NCBI GenBank assembly: GCA_034414595.1
Contig: DAOULY010000018.1
Span: forward strand, 1-64,000
DNA: 64,000 nt
DNA from: DAOULY01 sp034414595
GTDB taxonomy: Bacteria; Chloroflexota; Dehalococcoidia; SZUA-161; JAUWZY01
Direction: 5' to 3'
A program made the translations under genes and the position numbers. Under the pieces are notes generated by a model. The model searched no databases. It worked only from the letters and a program-made list of their open reading frames with translations, and was not told the DNA's origin. Positions 17,236 to 26,323 of this stretch are shown here, in pieces. Positions within the stretch are counted from its first letter, which is position 1. The number at the start of each line of letters is the position of its first letter.

Positions 17236-17628
17236 GTGATACAGCGTGTGTGGACGAGAAGAATGACCTTTGCAGGTCAAAGGGGGTCAGGTTTGGTCGA
17301 ATCTCTGATCGCTGTGGCGATCGTGGGAATCGCCGTTACTACTCTTATCGTGACTCTCTCCACAGGTTCAATTGCTGGCCAAAGAACTGACCAGCGCGTT
17401 ACTGCGGAGAACCTGGCCCGAACGCAACTGGAGTATACCAAGGGCCAATCATATCGCGTTGCCCCTGCCGTGTATGACACCATAACCCCATTACCGGCGG
17501 GCTATTCTATCACGGCAGAGGCGTCGTCCATCAGCGGCCGCGATACTGATATACAGAGAATCACGGTAACCGTGATCTACGATGGCGACACTGTGCTGCT
17601 CATGGAAGATTTCAAGGTGGACCGATGA
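17236..17628 (+). CDS. Minor pilin/pseudopilin (PilV-like)
   Basis: 130 residues from GTG 17236. The prepilin motif is GQRG/SGLVESLIAVAIVGIAVTT, with the usual Glu at +5 although the +1 residue is Ser instead of Phe. A single hydrophobic helix is followed by a small domain. Upstream AGGATGAGG may serve as the ribosome site. The end overlaps the next gene (ATGA). Minor pilins of this kind prime pilus assembly at the tip. Confidence 0.85.
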   Translation: MIQRVWTRRMTFAGQRGSGLVESLIAVAIVGIAVTTLIVTLSTGSIAGQRTDQRVTAENLARTQLEYTKGQSYRVAPAVYDTITPLPAGYSITAEASSISGRDTDIQRITVTVIYDGDTVLLMEDFKVDR

Positions 17629-18104
17629 AGATGGGCACTGACCAAAGAGGGATGACGCTGGTCGAAACCATAATGGCTGCTGCCATTACAGTGATGCTTG
17701 CCGGCGTACTGGGATCGGCCATATTCCAGTTCATGCAGGGCACCGAGGAAGGCAACGACCAATTCAGAGCCCTGCATGATGTGCAAAATGCGGGGTACTG
17801 GATTACCCTGGACGGAAAGAGGGCGGAGACGAGCAATCTCGTCGAAGGGGCCCAGCCTGTTGACGGTATGACTCTGAGCTGGACGGACGGGGGTCAAGCT
17901 CATACTGTTGTATACGCTCTTTCGGGCAACGACCTACAGCGGAATCACAACGGTACCATAACACTCGTAGCTCGACATGTGTCGAGCGTTGGATTCTCAA
18001 CCTCCCAAGGGATTATCACGGCCACTGTCGCCTCTTCGCCCGATGGGCGGTGGGAAGTAAGCGAAGAGGCGACATACAAAGTGTATTCCCGACCAACGGA
18101 CTGA
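17625..18104 (+). CDS. Minor pilin/pseudopilin (PilW-like)
   Basis: 159 residues. The prepilin motif is DQRG/MTLVETIMAAAITVMLAGV. The globular part is rich in beta-forming residues and ends ATYKVYSRPTD. It overlaps the previous gene by 4 bp, so translation is coupled. It is part of the minor-pilin set 17236-19434. Confidence 0.85.
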   Translation: MKMGTDQRGMTLVETIMAAAITVMLAGVLGSAIFQFMQGTEEGNDQFRALHDVQNAGYWITLDGKRAETSNLVEGAQPVDGMTLSWTDGGQAHTVVYALSGNDLQRNHNGTITLVARHVSSVGFSTSQGIITATVASSPDGRWEVSEEATYKVYSRPTD

Positions 18105-18123
18105 GTGCCCGTGAGGAAGAACA

Positions 18124-19434
18124 ATGAAAGGGGAAAAGGGACAGTCGCTAACCTTGGCTCTGGTCGCCCTGAGTGTGGGCGCACTCCTCGTAACCCCTTT
18201 TCTGCAGAGCGTGAGTGTCAACAGTATTGCTTCCCGAAACTACAGCAGTTCAATAGAACAGCAGTATTCTTCCGATGCTGGGGTTGAGGATGCAATCTGG
18301 AACTTGACCAACGAGGCGCTTGCCGCTCAGCTGACTGTCCCAGGGGACACCGTCAGCTATTCCCTCAGCGAGTCGATTAACGGCGTTGTGCCCAGTATTA
18401 CCGTAACCCGAGACAAGGTGATTATATCCAGCGATGATTTCGAGAGCGGCGGCTGGTCTGGAGGCAGCGGCTGGCTTAATGATTGGTATCAAGCAGGTGA
18501 CACCAGCATCGTAACCAATGGAAGCCCTTACCAAGGAGACTACCACCTGCGGCTGAGACAGGACACCGGATATGTGAAACGGGCTGTTGACCTTTCTCAT
18601 CAGCCCAGTGCCAGTCTCCAATTTTGGGCCAAGGCGAGGTCCTTTGAAAGCGGCGAAGAGGCACGCTGCCTGATCAGCTCCAATGGAAGCGACTGGACAG
18701 CGGTCAAGACCTGGGTAGATGGAGATGACGACAGTATCTATCACTTCTACGATATCGACTTGTCGTCGTACACACTCTCCAGCGAGTTCTGGATCGCCTT
18801 TGAGGCCAATATGTCGGGAACTGGTGACTATCTCTACGTCGACGACCTTAGCGTGGGCAGGGTACTCCCCGGTGCTGTTCTGGGTTTGCCCAGCGACGAC
18901 TTCGAAAGCGGAGGCTGGTCTGGAGGCTCAGGCTGGCTATATGACTGGTATCACGAGGGCGCTTCCGGGATCACAAACACGGATAGTCCCCATGAAGGGA
19001 GCTACCACCTGAGAATGAGAAGAGGCAATAGCTACGTTGATCGGGCTGCGGATCTCTCTGGACTGTCCGGTCTCCATCTCCAGTTCTGGGCCAAGGTTCG
19101 TTCTTTTGAAGGTGGTGACTATGTGGAGTGTCTGGTGAGCCCCGATGACAGCCAGTGGACTACGGTCAAGACCTGGACCAGCGCCGATAGCGACAATACT
19201 TATCATTTCGTCGATATTGACCTCTCGCCATACACCATGTCCAGCGAGTTCTGGATCGCCTTCGACTCGGAGATGAACAACAGGAACGACTATTTCTATG
19301 TCGATGGCTTGAGGATAGTCGGTGCCATTGCCTATGAGATTGTTACCAGCGCTGGCAATGAAAGGACCAGGGTAGACATAGTGATACGAGATGGGAATGT
19401 CTCCATCCGCTCCTGGCAAATAGAAAGGCAATAG
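18124..19434 (+). CDS. PilX-like pilus-associated protein with duplicated jelly-roll-type domain
   Basis: 436 residues. An N-terminal hydrophobic helix follows MKGEKGQSLTLALVALSVGA. The SSDAGVEDAIWNLT segment is typical of PilX-like proteins of T4P operons. Two copies of an approximately 145-residue domain follow (about 103-248 and 257-400), each beginning SDDFESGGWSGGSGWL, containing LQFWAK and SEFWIAF, and ending in a YVDD/YVDG strand. The repeats look like carbohydrate-binding or MAM-type beta sandwiches, so this may be the pilus-tip adhesin. There is no classic GFTLVE motif, only the Gly/Gln start. GAGGA lies 11 nt upstream of ATG. Confidence 0.8.
   Translation: MKGEKGQSLTLALVALSVGALLVTPFLQSVSVNSIASRNYSSSIEQQYSSDAGVEDAIWNLTNEALAAQLTVPGDTVSYSLSESINGVVPSITVTRDKVIISSDDFESGGWSGGSGWLNDWYQAGDTSIVTNGSPYQGDYHLRLRQDTGYVKRAVDLSHQPSASLQFWAKARSFESGEEARCLISSNGSDWTAVKTWVDGDDDSIYHFYDIDLSSYTLSSEFWIAFEANMSGTGDYLYVDDLSVGRVLPGAVLGLPSDDFESGGWSGGSGWLYDWYHEGASGITNTDSPHEGSYHLRMRRGNSYVDRAADLSGLSGLHLQFWAKVRSFEGGDYVECLVSPDDSQWTTVKTWTSADSDNTYHFVDIDLSPYTMSSEFWIAFDSEMNNRNDYFYVDGLRIVGAIAYEIVTSAGNERTRVDIVIRDGNVSIRSWQIERQ
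18430..18867 (+). repeat. Internal domain repeat, copy 1, of the PilX-like gene
   Basis: First of two tandem coding repeats of about 435 bp, beginning with codons for SDDFESGGWSGG. The second copy starts at 18892. Copies agree in the key Trp, Phe and Asp positions but differ at many bases, so the duplication is old. Confidence 0.75.
18892..19323 (+). repeat. Internal domain repeat, copy 2, of the PilX-like gene
   Basis: Second copy of the repeat that begins at 18430, beginning again with SDDFESGGWSGG and closing with a YVDG strand. Confidence 0.75.
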
Positions 19435-19436
19435 GA

Positions 19437-20018
19437 GTGACTGACTTGAAGTCCGTTCTTCATAAACCATCTGCTATTAAGAGACGGCGGTGGATGAGAG
19501 TCAAGCTCTCCACCCTGGCTTTGATTGTCATTGTTGCTGCCCTCGTGGCAAATGCCGTGCTGGGAGTGATGTATTTCCAGAAACAGAGTCAGCAAGCATC
19601 GCTGGCTTCTCAGCTCACTGCAAGTAAGGAGTCACTCGCGGAATACGATAGCACTGCCAGCCTGGAGGAGCAGCTGGCAGCCGCAGAAGCGAGATTGATG
19701 GCTGAGCAAGCATACTTCCCCGACAAACTCAGCAGCGATGCCATTTTGAATACCATTCTTCAGTTAGCCCAGGAGAGCCAAGTCACGATTGTAGAAATCA
19801 GAACGCAGCCCGAGAGTGATGAAAACGTGGGCAATCATACATATTCCGCCCTGTCTATTCATCTACAGGTCACGGGTAGTGTTACCGAGCTACAAACCCT
19901 TGTTAACAAACTGGAAACGGGAGAACTCAAGGCGGTTGGTATAGATGAGGTTCGCATCACCGAGATGAAGGGATCGCCCGCTGCGAGCTTGGACTTTTCT
20001 GTCTATGCGCGGCGTTGA
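19437..20018 (+). CDS. pilO: PilO-like type IV pilus assembly protein
   Basis: 193 residues from GTG 19437. A short basic cytoplasmic N-terminus, one transmembrane helix (about 24-45), a coiled coil (about 48-95, rich in Gln/Ala/Leu) and a ferredoxin-like C-terminal fold that includes LQVTGSVTELQTLVNKLETG. This is the plan of PilO, which bridges the PilM/PilN complex and the pilus machinery. It lies before pilM-pilN rather than after. The gene overlaps the following one by 14 bp. Confidence 0.8.
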   Translation: MTDLKSVLHKPSAIKRRRWMRVKLSTLALIVIVAALVANAVLGVMYFQKQSQQASLASQLTASKESLAEYDSTASLEEQLAAAEARLMAEQAYFPDKLSSDAILNTILQLAQESQVTIVEIRTQPESDENVGNHTYSALSIHLQVTGSVTELQTLVNKLETGELKAVGIDEVRITEMKGSPAASLDFSVYARR

Positions 20019-21498
20019 CTATCGTTCTCTTTTGTTTGGGAGGTGTCCCCTGTTCTCGAAAAGCATCGTTACTCTGAATATCGAAGCAGACAATGTGAGA
20101 TTCCTCGTAGCAAGAGGAAAGCGGGCCCGATACTGGGGTAACATGCCTCTGGCACCTGGGCTTGTTAAAGATGGCCTTATCGCGGACCCGGCAAAGGTGA
20201 GTTTGGCCATCGATAGTCTGCTTCTGGAAAGGAAGGTGCCCAAGCGCAGAGTCATAGCCAGCGTAAGTGGTCTGCGCTCCGCCCCTCGGATACTCAGTCT
20301 ACCTAAGATAAAGTCGAAGTTGCTGGGGGAGGCCATCCAAAATGAGTCAGAGAGGGAAATGCCTGTCCCTTTGGATGAGCTATATCTCTCTTGGCAGCTC
20401 ATTGGTGCCAGAGATTCGGAACACCAGTTTCTTGTCCTTGGCGTACCGCGAAACTTACTTGATACCGAGGTTCAAACGCTGGCGCAGGCTGGCATAAAGC
20501 CGCAAGTTATGAATCTTAAGCCTCTGGCGCTGGCCAGAGCAGTGCACCGAGAAGAGGCACTGATCATCGATCTGGAGCCTGAGAACTTTGACTTGGTCGT
20601 GGTGGTTGATGGCGTCCCTGTAGTCATGCGAACCGTCATCTCGAGGGGTGAAGGGGTGATGTTAGAGGATAGGATTCGGCAGCTGACAGATGAGCTTTCC
20701 CGAACTGTAGATTTCTACAACAGCAGCCACCCAGAGCATACTCTTGGCTCGGCAACGCCGGCTTTTCTCACCGGGCCACTGGCAGATGACACCACTGCTT
20801 GTGAACTTGTTAAAGCGGCCATAGGTAACCCAATTGAGACATTGGCCCCTCCCTTTGAATATCCTGCCAGCCTGCCTGTCGCTGAATATGCTGTCAATAT
20901 TGGCCTTGCTCTTGGGCAGGCTCTAGCAAAAACTGCTGGTAACTCGGCCACTGCTCATCTTCCCGTTGCCAATCCAAATGTGCTTCCACAAGAGTATAGA
21001 CCGCGACCGCTGTCGCCAACTCGCATACTCTATCCGTTGGCGGCAATACTCCTTTTAGGCCTCCTGTTCTTCGTGTTGTGGATGAAGATTGGCAGCGAAG
21101 CGAACATCGCCGGAATCCAAAGTGAACTCGACAGCGTCAATCAACAACTCCTTCAGATGAGTCAATTCGTTGACACCGTCAATGGTACAGAGGCGGAAGC
21201 GGACAGTTTGAAGGAAGAGCGCGAGTCTATCCTCGGCACAGGGGGCTTCACGGATAGCTTGCAATATGTTCTCGGTTCACTTCCCTCTGGAGTTCAACTC
21301 ACATCGATAACTCAAACGGAGGACAAAATAAGTCTCTATGGCGATGCTGATAACAGCTCGGGCGTTACCAGCTATGTTGCCGCTCTGGAGCAAACGGGCG
21401 GATTCTCCACAGTATATGTGGCTTCTTTGTCTGGGAGTGGAAGCTCGACAACATTCAGCATTGTGTGTGTCATCAGCAGTACTGGCGCAACTCAGTGA
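20005..21498 (+). CDS. PilM-PilN fusion protein of the type IV pilus
   Basis: 497 residues. The first about 310 are an actin-like PilM fold (KSIVTLNIEADNVRFLVARG, phosphate-like turns, VNIGLALGQAL). Then comes a transmembrane helix (about 338-357) and a PilN-type coiled coil and domain (about 365-490, VLGSLPSGVQLTSIT). In most T4P systems PilM and PilN are separate proteins that bind each other through the PilN N-terminus, so the fusion would lock a 1:1 complex. It overlaps pilO by 14 bp. No secretin (PilQ) or PilP follows, consistent with a single-membrane envelope. Confidence 0.88.
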   Translation: MRGVDYRSLLFGRCPLFSKSIVTLNIEADNVRFLVARGKRARYWGNMPLAPGLVKDGLIADPAKVSLAIDSLLLERKVPKRRVIASVSGLRSAPRILSLPKIKSKLLGEAIQNESEREMPVPLDELYLSWQLIGARDSEHQFLVLGVPRNLLDTEVQTLAQAGIKPQVMNLKPLALARAVHREEALIIDLEPENFDLVVVVDGVPVVMRTVISRGEGVMLEDRIRQLTDELSRTVDFYNSSHPEHTLGSATPAFLTGPLADDTTACELVKAAIGNPIETLAPPFEYPASLPVAEYAVNIGLALGQALAKTAGNSATAHLPVANPNVLPQEYRPRPLSPTRILYPLAAILLLGLLFFVLWMKIGSEANIAGIQSELDSVNQQLLQMSQFVDTVNGTEAEADSLKEERESILGTGGFTDSLQYVLGSLPSGVQLTSITQTEDKISLYGDADNSSGVTSYVAALEQTGGFSTVYVASLSGSGSSTTFSIVCVISSTGATQ

Positions 21499-21596
21499 TG
21501 GACATTGAACACTTTAAGTAGCGGACCTGTGTTTTGTTTTGGGAGGCAACACTTGAGAGCACGTTTGCGGAATAAGGAAACAGGAGGGAATGATTA

Positions 21597-22886
21597 ATGA
21601 TTAAAGAGAGAGCTAAGACAATAACCGATGCACGGATATTGGTAGTTGATGATGAACTTAACTTGGCCGAAGGCATTGCCGACATTCTCGAGGCCTGGGG
21701 ATACCGTGGTACTGTCGCCAATTCGGCAGAGGAAGCCATTGAGAAGACAGAAGAGGCACGCCCCGATTTAGTGCTGATGGATATCCGGTTGAGAGGGGAG
21801 ATGGACGGTGCGCAAGCCGCCGAGGCAATCCGTGCCCGTTTCGATATTCCGGTGGTCTATATTACCGGTTATGCAGATGACGACACATTGCAGCGAGCCC
21901 AGATAGCGGAGCCCTATGGCTACATCCTGAAACCTTTCAAGGAAAAAGAATTATATCTCACCATCGAGATAGCCCTTCAGAAGCACAAGATGAGAAGGGA
22001 ATTGAAGAAGCAGGAACAATTCCTTGAGAAGCGCACCGCCGAGCTGGTTTCGGCCAATGCACAACTTCGACAGGAAATCGCCGAGCGCAAGCGGGCGGAG
22101 GCGGCATTGCAAGAGAATGCTTTAGCACTAGAACAGGCTAACATCCGCCTTCAGGAATTGGACCGCCTCAAGTCCGTATTCCTCGCCAGCATGAGCCATG
22201 AACTTAGGACCCCCCTGAACTCCATCATCGGATTCACGAGCCTGATCCTGCAGGGAATGGTTGGGGAGATCAACGAGGAACAGAGAAAGCAGCTGACCTT
22301 GGTGAAGAGTAGCAGCGATCATCTTCTGAATTTGATTAACGACATCTTAGATATATCCAAGATAGAAGCCGGGAAGGTGGAACTCTCACTCGAAGAATTC
22401 GGGCTCGATGATGTGTTGGGAGAGGTGGTTGAGACCCTCTCACCCATCGCAAGTCTAAAGAGTATAGAGGTTCTCAGCAACGCGCCTGGAGGCATCACGC
22501 TTTTCAGCGACAGAAGACGTCTGAAGCAGGTCTTGATGAACCTCGTGGGCAATGCCATTAAGTTCACAGACCAGGGAAGTGTAAATATTGTGGCCAGGGT
22601 TCCAAATGATGGCAATTTGGAGATTCGTGTCATTGATACCGGGATGGGGATAAGAGAGGAAGACATGAATAAGCTCTTCATACCCTTCCATCAGGTTGGT
22701 ATGTCCCTAACAAAGAGTCATCAGGGGACCGGGCTGGGGCTGCACCTCAGCAAAAAGCTGGTCAACCTTCTGGGTGGTGATATTTCGGCGAAGAGTGAAT
22801 ACGGTAAGGGCAGCGAGTTCACTTTTACCATGCCAATACGATATAAGGAGGAACAGAGATATGAAGAGAGCCTTAGTGGTGGATGA
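21597..22886 (+). CDS. Hybrid receiver-histidine kinase
   Basis: 429 residues. An N-terminal receiver domain (about 10-125; acceptor Asp in DLVLMDIRLRG, Lys in GYILKPFKEKE) is followed by a coiled coil (about 135-190), HisKA with SMSHELRTPLNSIIGF, and HATPase (NLVGNAIKF, DTGMGI, GTGLGLHLSKK). It has no membrane segment. ATG 21597 follows AGGAGGGAATGATTA. Its end overlaps the next receiver gene by 26 bp. It lies about 100 bp after pilMN and may belong to the same pilus-signalling group. Confidence 0.92.
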   Translation: MIKERAKTITDARILVVDDELNLAEGIADILEAWGYRGTVANSAEEAIEKTEEARPDLVLMDIRLRGEMDGAQAAEAIRARFDIPVVYITGYADDDTLQRAQIAEPYGYILKPFKEKELYLTIEIALQKHKMRRELKKQEQFLEKRTAELVSANAQLRQEIAERKRAEAALQENALALEQANIRLQELDRLKSVFLASMSHELRTPLNSIIGFTSLILQGMVGEINEEQRKQLTLVKSSSDHLLNLINDILDISKIEAGKVELSLEEFGLDDVLGEVVETLSPIASLKSIEVLSNAPGGITLFSDRRRLKQVLMNLVGNAIKFTDQGSVNIVARVPNDGNLEIRVIDTGMGIREEDMNKLFIPFHQVGMSLTKSHQGTGLGLHLSKKLVNLLGGDISAKSEYGKGSEFTFTMPIRYKEEQRYEESLSGG

Positions 22887-23220
22887 CAACGAGGCCAATA
22901 TCCATTTGATGCGGTTCATCCTCGAGAAACACGGGTTCGAGGTCATTGAGGCAAGGAACGGTGCTGAAAGCCTGGAGTTGGTAGCAAAGGAGAAGCCGGA
23001 TTTGGTAATTATGGATATTCAACTCCCGGACATCGACGGTCTGGAGGTCACGAGAAGGATGAGAGCATCTGAGGCAGATGGCAGGGTCCCCATTATCGCT
23101 GTAACTTCCTACGCCATGCCTGGTGACAAAGAGAAGGCTTTAGCAGCTGGCTGCAACGGCTACATCGCAAAGCCCATCAATGTGGATACCTTTGTGGGGG
23201 AGATAGAGAAACACCTGTAA
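22861..23220 (+). CDS. Single-domain response regulator (CheY-like)
   Basis: 119 residues from ATG 22861, with AAGGAGGAACAGAG upstream. It is one receiver: VVDDNEANI, acceptor Asp in DLVIMDIQLPDIDGL, Thr/Ser switch VTSYAMPG, Lys in GYIAKPIN. It overlaps the hybrid kinase by 26 bp and is its likely phosphotransfer partner. The longer in-frame upstream extension lies inside the kinase and is rejected. Confidence 0.92.
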   Translation: MKRALVVDDNEANIHLMRFILEKHGFEVIEARNGAESLELVAKEKPDLVIMDIQLPDIDGLEVTRRMRASEADGRVPIIAVTSYAMPGDKEKALAAGCNGYIAKPINVDTFVGEIEKHL

Positions 23221-23351
23221 ATGCGCCAGACCACTTGGGTGAGGCAAATAGACAAGTGGCGACATCTACTTCAGCTTAGACAAGCCTTGGCGCAAGGCGA
23301 TGACTACGGCGTGAGTATTGCCTCTGTCCCCCTATTTTTCTAAGCCGCGAC

Positions 23352-24791
23352 TCAGACGAATAGGTGACTCCATTTATCCAGCACCTTTTTCTTTAATCCA
23401 TCGCTTGCCTTGTTCACTGGCGCGAATTTTTCCTTCCAGTGGTATGGCCTGCAGGCGTTTATTATGACCTTACAAGATGTCATATCCCCTTTATCCCTCT
23501 TCTCAGGCGGTAATGAAGGGTCCAGCGGGCTGGTTAGGAATCCCCTGACTATATCAACCGCAGTCTCAGGATCACACCTGGTACATACTGCCCATACCAC
23601 CTCATCCCAATTTGCAGCGTCTATGTCATCGTCCACCACAATAATGTATTTGCCAGTCAAGGCACCTCCAGACAACAATGAGGCAGCGAGAGTCGCAACC
23701 TGTTTAGCGTGGCCAAGGTGTTGCTGCTTGAGCGATATAGCAGCTATGATCCTGCCAGCCATTCCGTGCATGTAGACCCCTTTTATCCCTGGGATCCCTG
23801 TGCTATCCAGTCCATGCCAGAGGGGGGCGGCTGTATGTAGAGGGATTGGATACCAGGAGTGAGCAACAGCTGGTGGCCATCTCACTACATGGCCGTGTAT
23901 TATCGGGTCGTTTCTGTGGTAGATTGCTTTTATATGGACAACAGGCTCAGTCCTTGTCCCAGAGGCATAATATCCCTGCCACTCGCCAAACGGGCCTTCT
24001 GGTCTGGCATCGACAGACGGGGGTGGGCAAAAGCCTTCAATTGCAATCTCAGCTGTAGCTGGTATTGGTAGGCCGGTAAATTCGCCTTTGATGTACTCGA
24101 TGGGCTTGCCTTTCAAATACCCTGCTCCATCAAGCTCCGGAAGATCCCATGGCAACGCCACCGATGACACAGCAAATAGAGCTTGATCCGAACCAAAGCA
24201 CATTACAATAGGGCAGTTCTCTCCCTTTGCCCAGTACTTCCCGCGCGCTACAGCACCATGCTTTCCAGGTGATATATAAGCGCTGACAGTCTTATTATCT
24301 TGGACCATAACTCGGTAGGTGCCGAGGTTTATGTGGCCTTCCTCAGGGTCTTTAGTGATGACTTGGTCGCCTGTGCCAATATAACGCCCTCCATCCAATT
24401 CCTGCCACTTTGGCACAGGGAATTTGAGTATATCGATTTCGTCGCCGGTCATGACGTTTTCCGAAACGGGTCCAGATTTGACCTCCACGGGTGGGACAGG
24501 CCTGAATTCATTCCACTTGTCCTTCCACCACCTGACAACCTCGACATCTGATAGCTCCTCGGGGATACCAAAGGCGAGCTTCTGAGCTATCGTTGTAAAG
24601 TAGAGACCATTGGCAACCCTATACCCCTCCGGGTAGCCCTTGATTTTGTCAAACAATAACGCCAATTTCTGACGCTCAGCCATTATCTCGGTGATGACGC
24701 CCATTTCCAGATCCCAATCGACGCCTTCCACCTTTTTGAGTAGTCCCCTTTCATCCAGAGCCTGGATGAAACCTCTAAGATCATCAAACAT
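23352..24791 (-). CDS. UbiD-family (prFMN-dependent) decarboxylase
   Basis: 479 residues. UbiD signatures include VNLGTYR-type text (GHINLGTYRVMVQD), SPGKHGAVARGKYW, the FGEWQGYY segment with the catalytic Glu region, and the C-terminal DDDIDAANWDEVVWAVCTRCDPE. UbiD enzymes use prenylated FMN made by UbiX to (de)carboxylate aromatic or unsaturated acids. Members include 4-hydroxybenzoate and phenylphosphate (de)carboxylases. The substrate here is unknown. No ubiX is nearby. ATG 24791 has GGAGGGAGC upstream. See the split PEP-synthase-like pair at 43257-45958, the sort of enzyme that makes phenylphosphate. Confidence 0.9.
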   Translation of the reverse strand: MFDDLRGFIQALDERGLLKKVEGVDWDLEMGVITEIMAERQKLALLFDKIKGYPEGYRVANGLYFTTIAQKLAFGIPEELSDVEVVRWWKDKWNEFRPVPPVEVKSGPVSENVMTGDEIDILKFPVPKWQELDGGRYIGTGDQVITKDPEEGHINLGTYRVMVQDNKTVSAYISPGKHGAVARGKYWAKGENCPIVMCFGSDQALFAVSSVALPWDLPELDGAGYLKGKPIEYIKGEFTGLPIPATAEIAIEGFCPPPSVDARPEGPFGEWQGYYASGTRTEPVVHIKAIYHRNDPIIHGHVVRWPPAVAHSWYPIPLHTAAPLWHGLDSTGIPGIKGVYMHGMAGRIIAAISLKQQHLGHAKQVATLAASLLSGGALTGKYIIVVDDDIDAANWDEVVWAVCTRCDPETAVDIVRGFLTSPLDPSLPPEKRDKGDMTSCKVIINACRPYHWKEKFAPVNKASDGLKKKVLDKWSHLFV

Positions 24792-24917
24792 GCTCCCTCC
24801 TTATTTTGGAATTACTAAAACTCTTTAGAACTGCGTTCACTACTGTCCCCAGCAAACAGGAACTTGGGTTACTGCTCCCGGGTCGAAGCTGACTAAGATG
24901 CCGCCGGACACCAGTAA

Positions 24918-25901
24918 TTAAGGCAATACCACCGGGCTAATGCCTAGCCGTGCCATTGTTTCTACGTAGCTCCTCACGCCTTTCTCCAAATCATACTGGG
25001 GGTTAAACCCCAGCTCCTTGCGCGCCCTATCGATATTGTAAACAAGATTTCTCCCGCTTCTGTAGCCAGGAAATTCGAGTCCTGGGCCTATGTTGATTGG
25101 GACATCACCTAAAACGCTATTGATAACCTCTAGCATATCCCGGAGAGTTGCCCCCTTGCCAGTCCCGAGGTGGAATATTCGGTGCTCAAGATTTTCAGCG
25201 AAGCAAGCCAGGACTACGCCGCAAGCGACATCTGCGTTGTAGATCAGATCATCAATTCGGTCTCCACCCTGAGGGATCTCCAAGGCCTTCCTTAGCATCG
25301 CAGCTTCAATGATTTTGCTATAAATAGCGCGCGCTCCGGTCCGAGCTTGCTTTCCAGGCCCATATGTGTAGCCGAACCTCAGAGCGACAAAATCGAGTCC
25401 ATAAATACGATTATAATTTAAACCCATTAGTTCTGAGCTGAGCTTTGTTGCTCCATATACGTCTCTAGGTGCTTTAGGATAGTCCTCATCGATAGGTTTA
25501 TAAGTAGGATGAGCATGCTCGCCTCGGGTTACATCGTAGACTGCTCTCGAACTGGAGTATACAACCCTCCTGATATCCATCAGCCTGGCCGCTTCAAAGA
25601 TATTGAGTGTTCCTCCAACGTTTATCCTGAATCCCATCAATGGATTCGCCTCACATTGGTCAGGTAGGGCTGCCGCCAGATGGATGATTCGTTCAACATT
25701 ATAATGTCTGATTGTGTGGATTATGCTTGGCAGGTCTAAGACGTCCCCCACTACACACTCGAACCTGTCTTCAATATCTTTAACGAGCATGGTATCCAGG
25801 CGCGCATCGTAGGTGACGGTTCTTATGCCTTGGTTCACAAGCTCCCTGGTAACCCAGGAGCCGATGACACCCAGCCCGCCAGTAACAAGAACCGCTGACA
25901 T
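24918..25901 (-). CDS. NAD-dependent epimerase/dehydratase (extended SDR)
   Basis: 327 residues. The Rossmann motif VTGGLGVIGSWVTRELV opens the protein. The catalytic region is SSSRAVYD, and the YGATKLSSELM segment holds the YxxxK pair. The C-terminal substrate-binding part resembles UDP-sugar epimerases. A ribosome site GGAGGTG precedes ATG 25901. It is read towards the UbiD gene, 126 bp upstream of it, so the two could be one transcript. A role in sugar or hydroxyacid metabolism cannot be decided. Confidence 0.88.
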   Translation of the reverse strand: MSAVLVTGGLGVIGSWVTRELVNQGIRTVTYDARLDTMLVKDIEDRFECVVGDVLDLPSIIHTIRHYNVERIIHLAAALPDQCEANPLMGFRINVGGTLNIFEAARLMDIRRVVYSSSRAVYDVTRGEHAHPTYKPIDEDYPKAPRDVYGATKLSSELMGLNYNRIYGLDFVALRFGYTYGPGKQARTGARAIYSKIIEAAMLRKALEIPQGGDRIDDLIYNADVACGVVLACFAENLEHRIFHLGTGKGATLRDMLEVINSVLGDVPINIGPGLEFPGYRSGRNLVYNIDRARKELGFNPQYDLEKGVRSYVETMARLGISPVVLP

Positions 25902-26323
25902 TTGTCACCTCCCAGACTTCAGTGATTTCTTATATCCCAGGAAAACGTCGGTTTAAATATTGCAGCCCCCGGATCGCCCTTATCAATCGGCTACCGCTGC
26001 ATCAGCACTATCCTTGATATAAACCTTTTACAGCGTGCTGTCAAGAAGTCCCAACCTTTCGGTACGAAGTCAAGCAGCCTCATCTCTTCCAAATGCGTAA
26101 TCTTTTAGAAATATGATCTGTTTAAAGCAGCCGGCCGAGACCCTTCACGTGGGGATTTGACAAAGGACTTTGTTGTAGAACCAGGGGCGGAACGCCTATC
26201 CGCTGGGGAAATATCGTGGCGTTGAGTACGGGCAAAGGATGTATTAGGAAATGCCCGATAGGGACTTCTCTGCCTACTATTGGGGTCATGTGAATTGAGA
26301 ACTGGACTTATGGCTCCAGGGAG
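25902..26323. other. Intergenic region, no gene recognised
   Basis: About 420 bp between the epimerase start and the transporter end. All frames are broken and I see no tRNA, strong hairpin or riboswitch. It presumably holds the epimerase promoter. Confidence 0.6.

Noticed and set aside
21597..23220. Diguanylate cyclase in the signalling genes
   Set aside because: All domains are receiver, PAS, HisKA or HATPase. No GGDEF, EAL or HD-GYP motif occurs.
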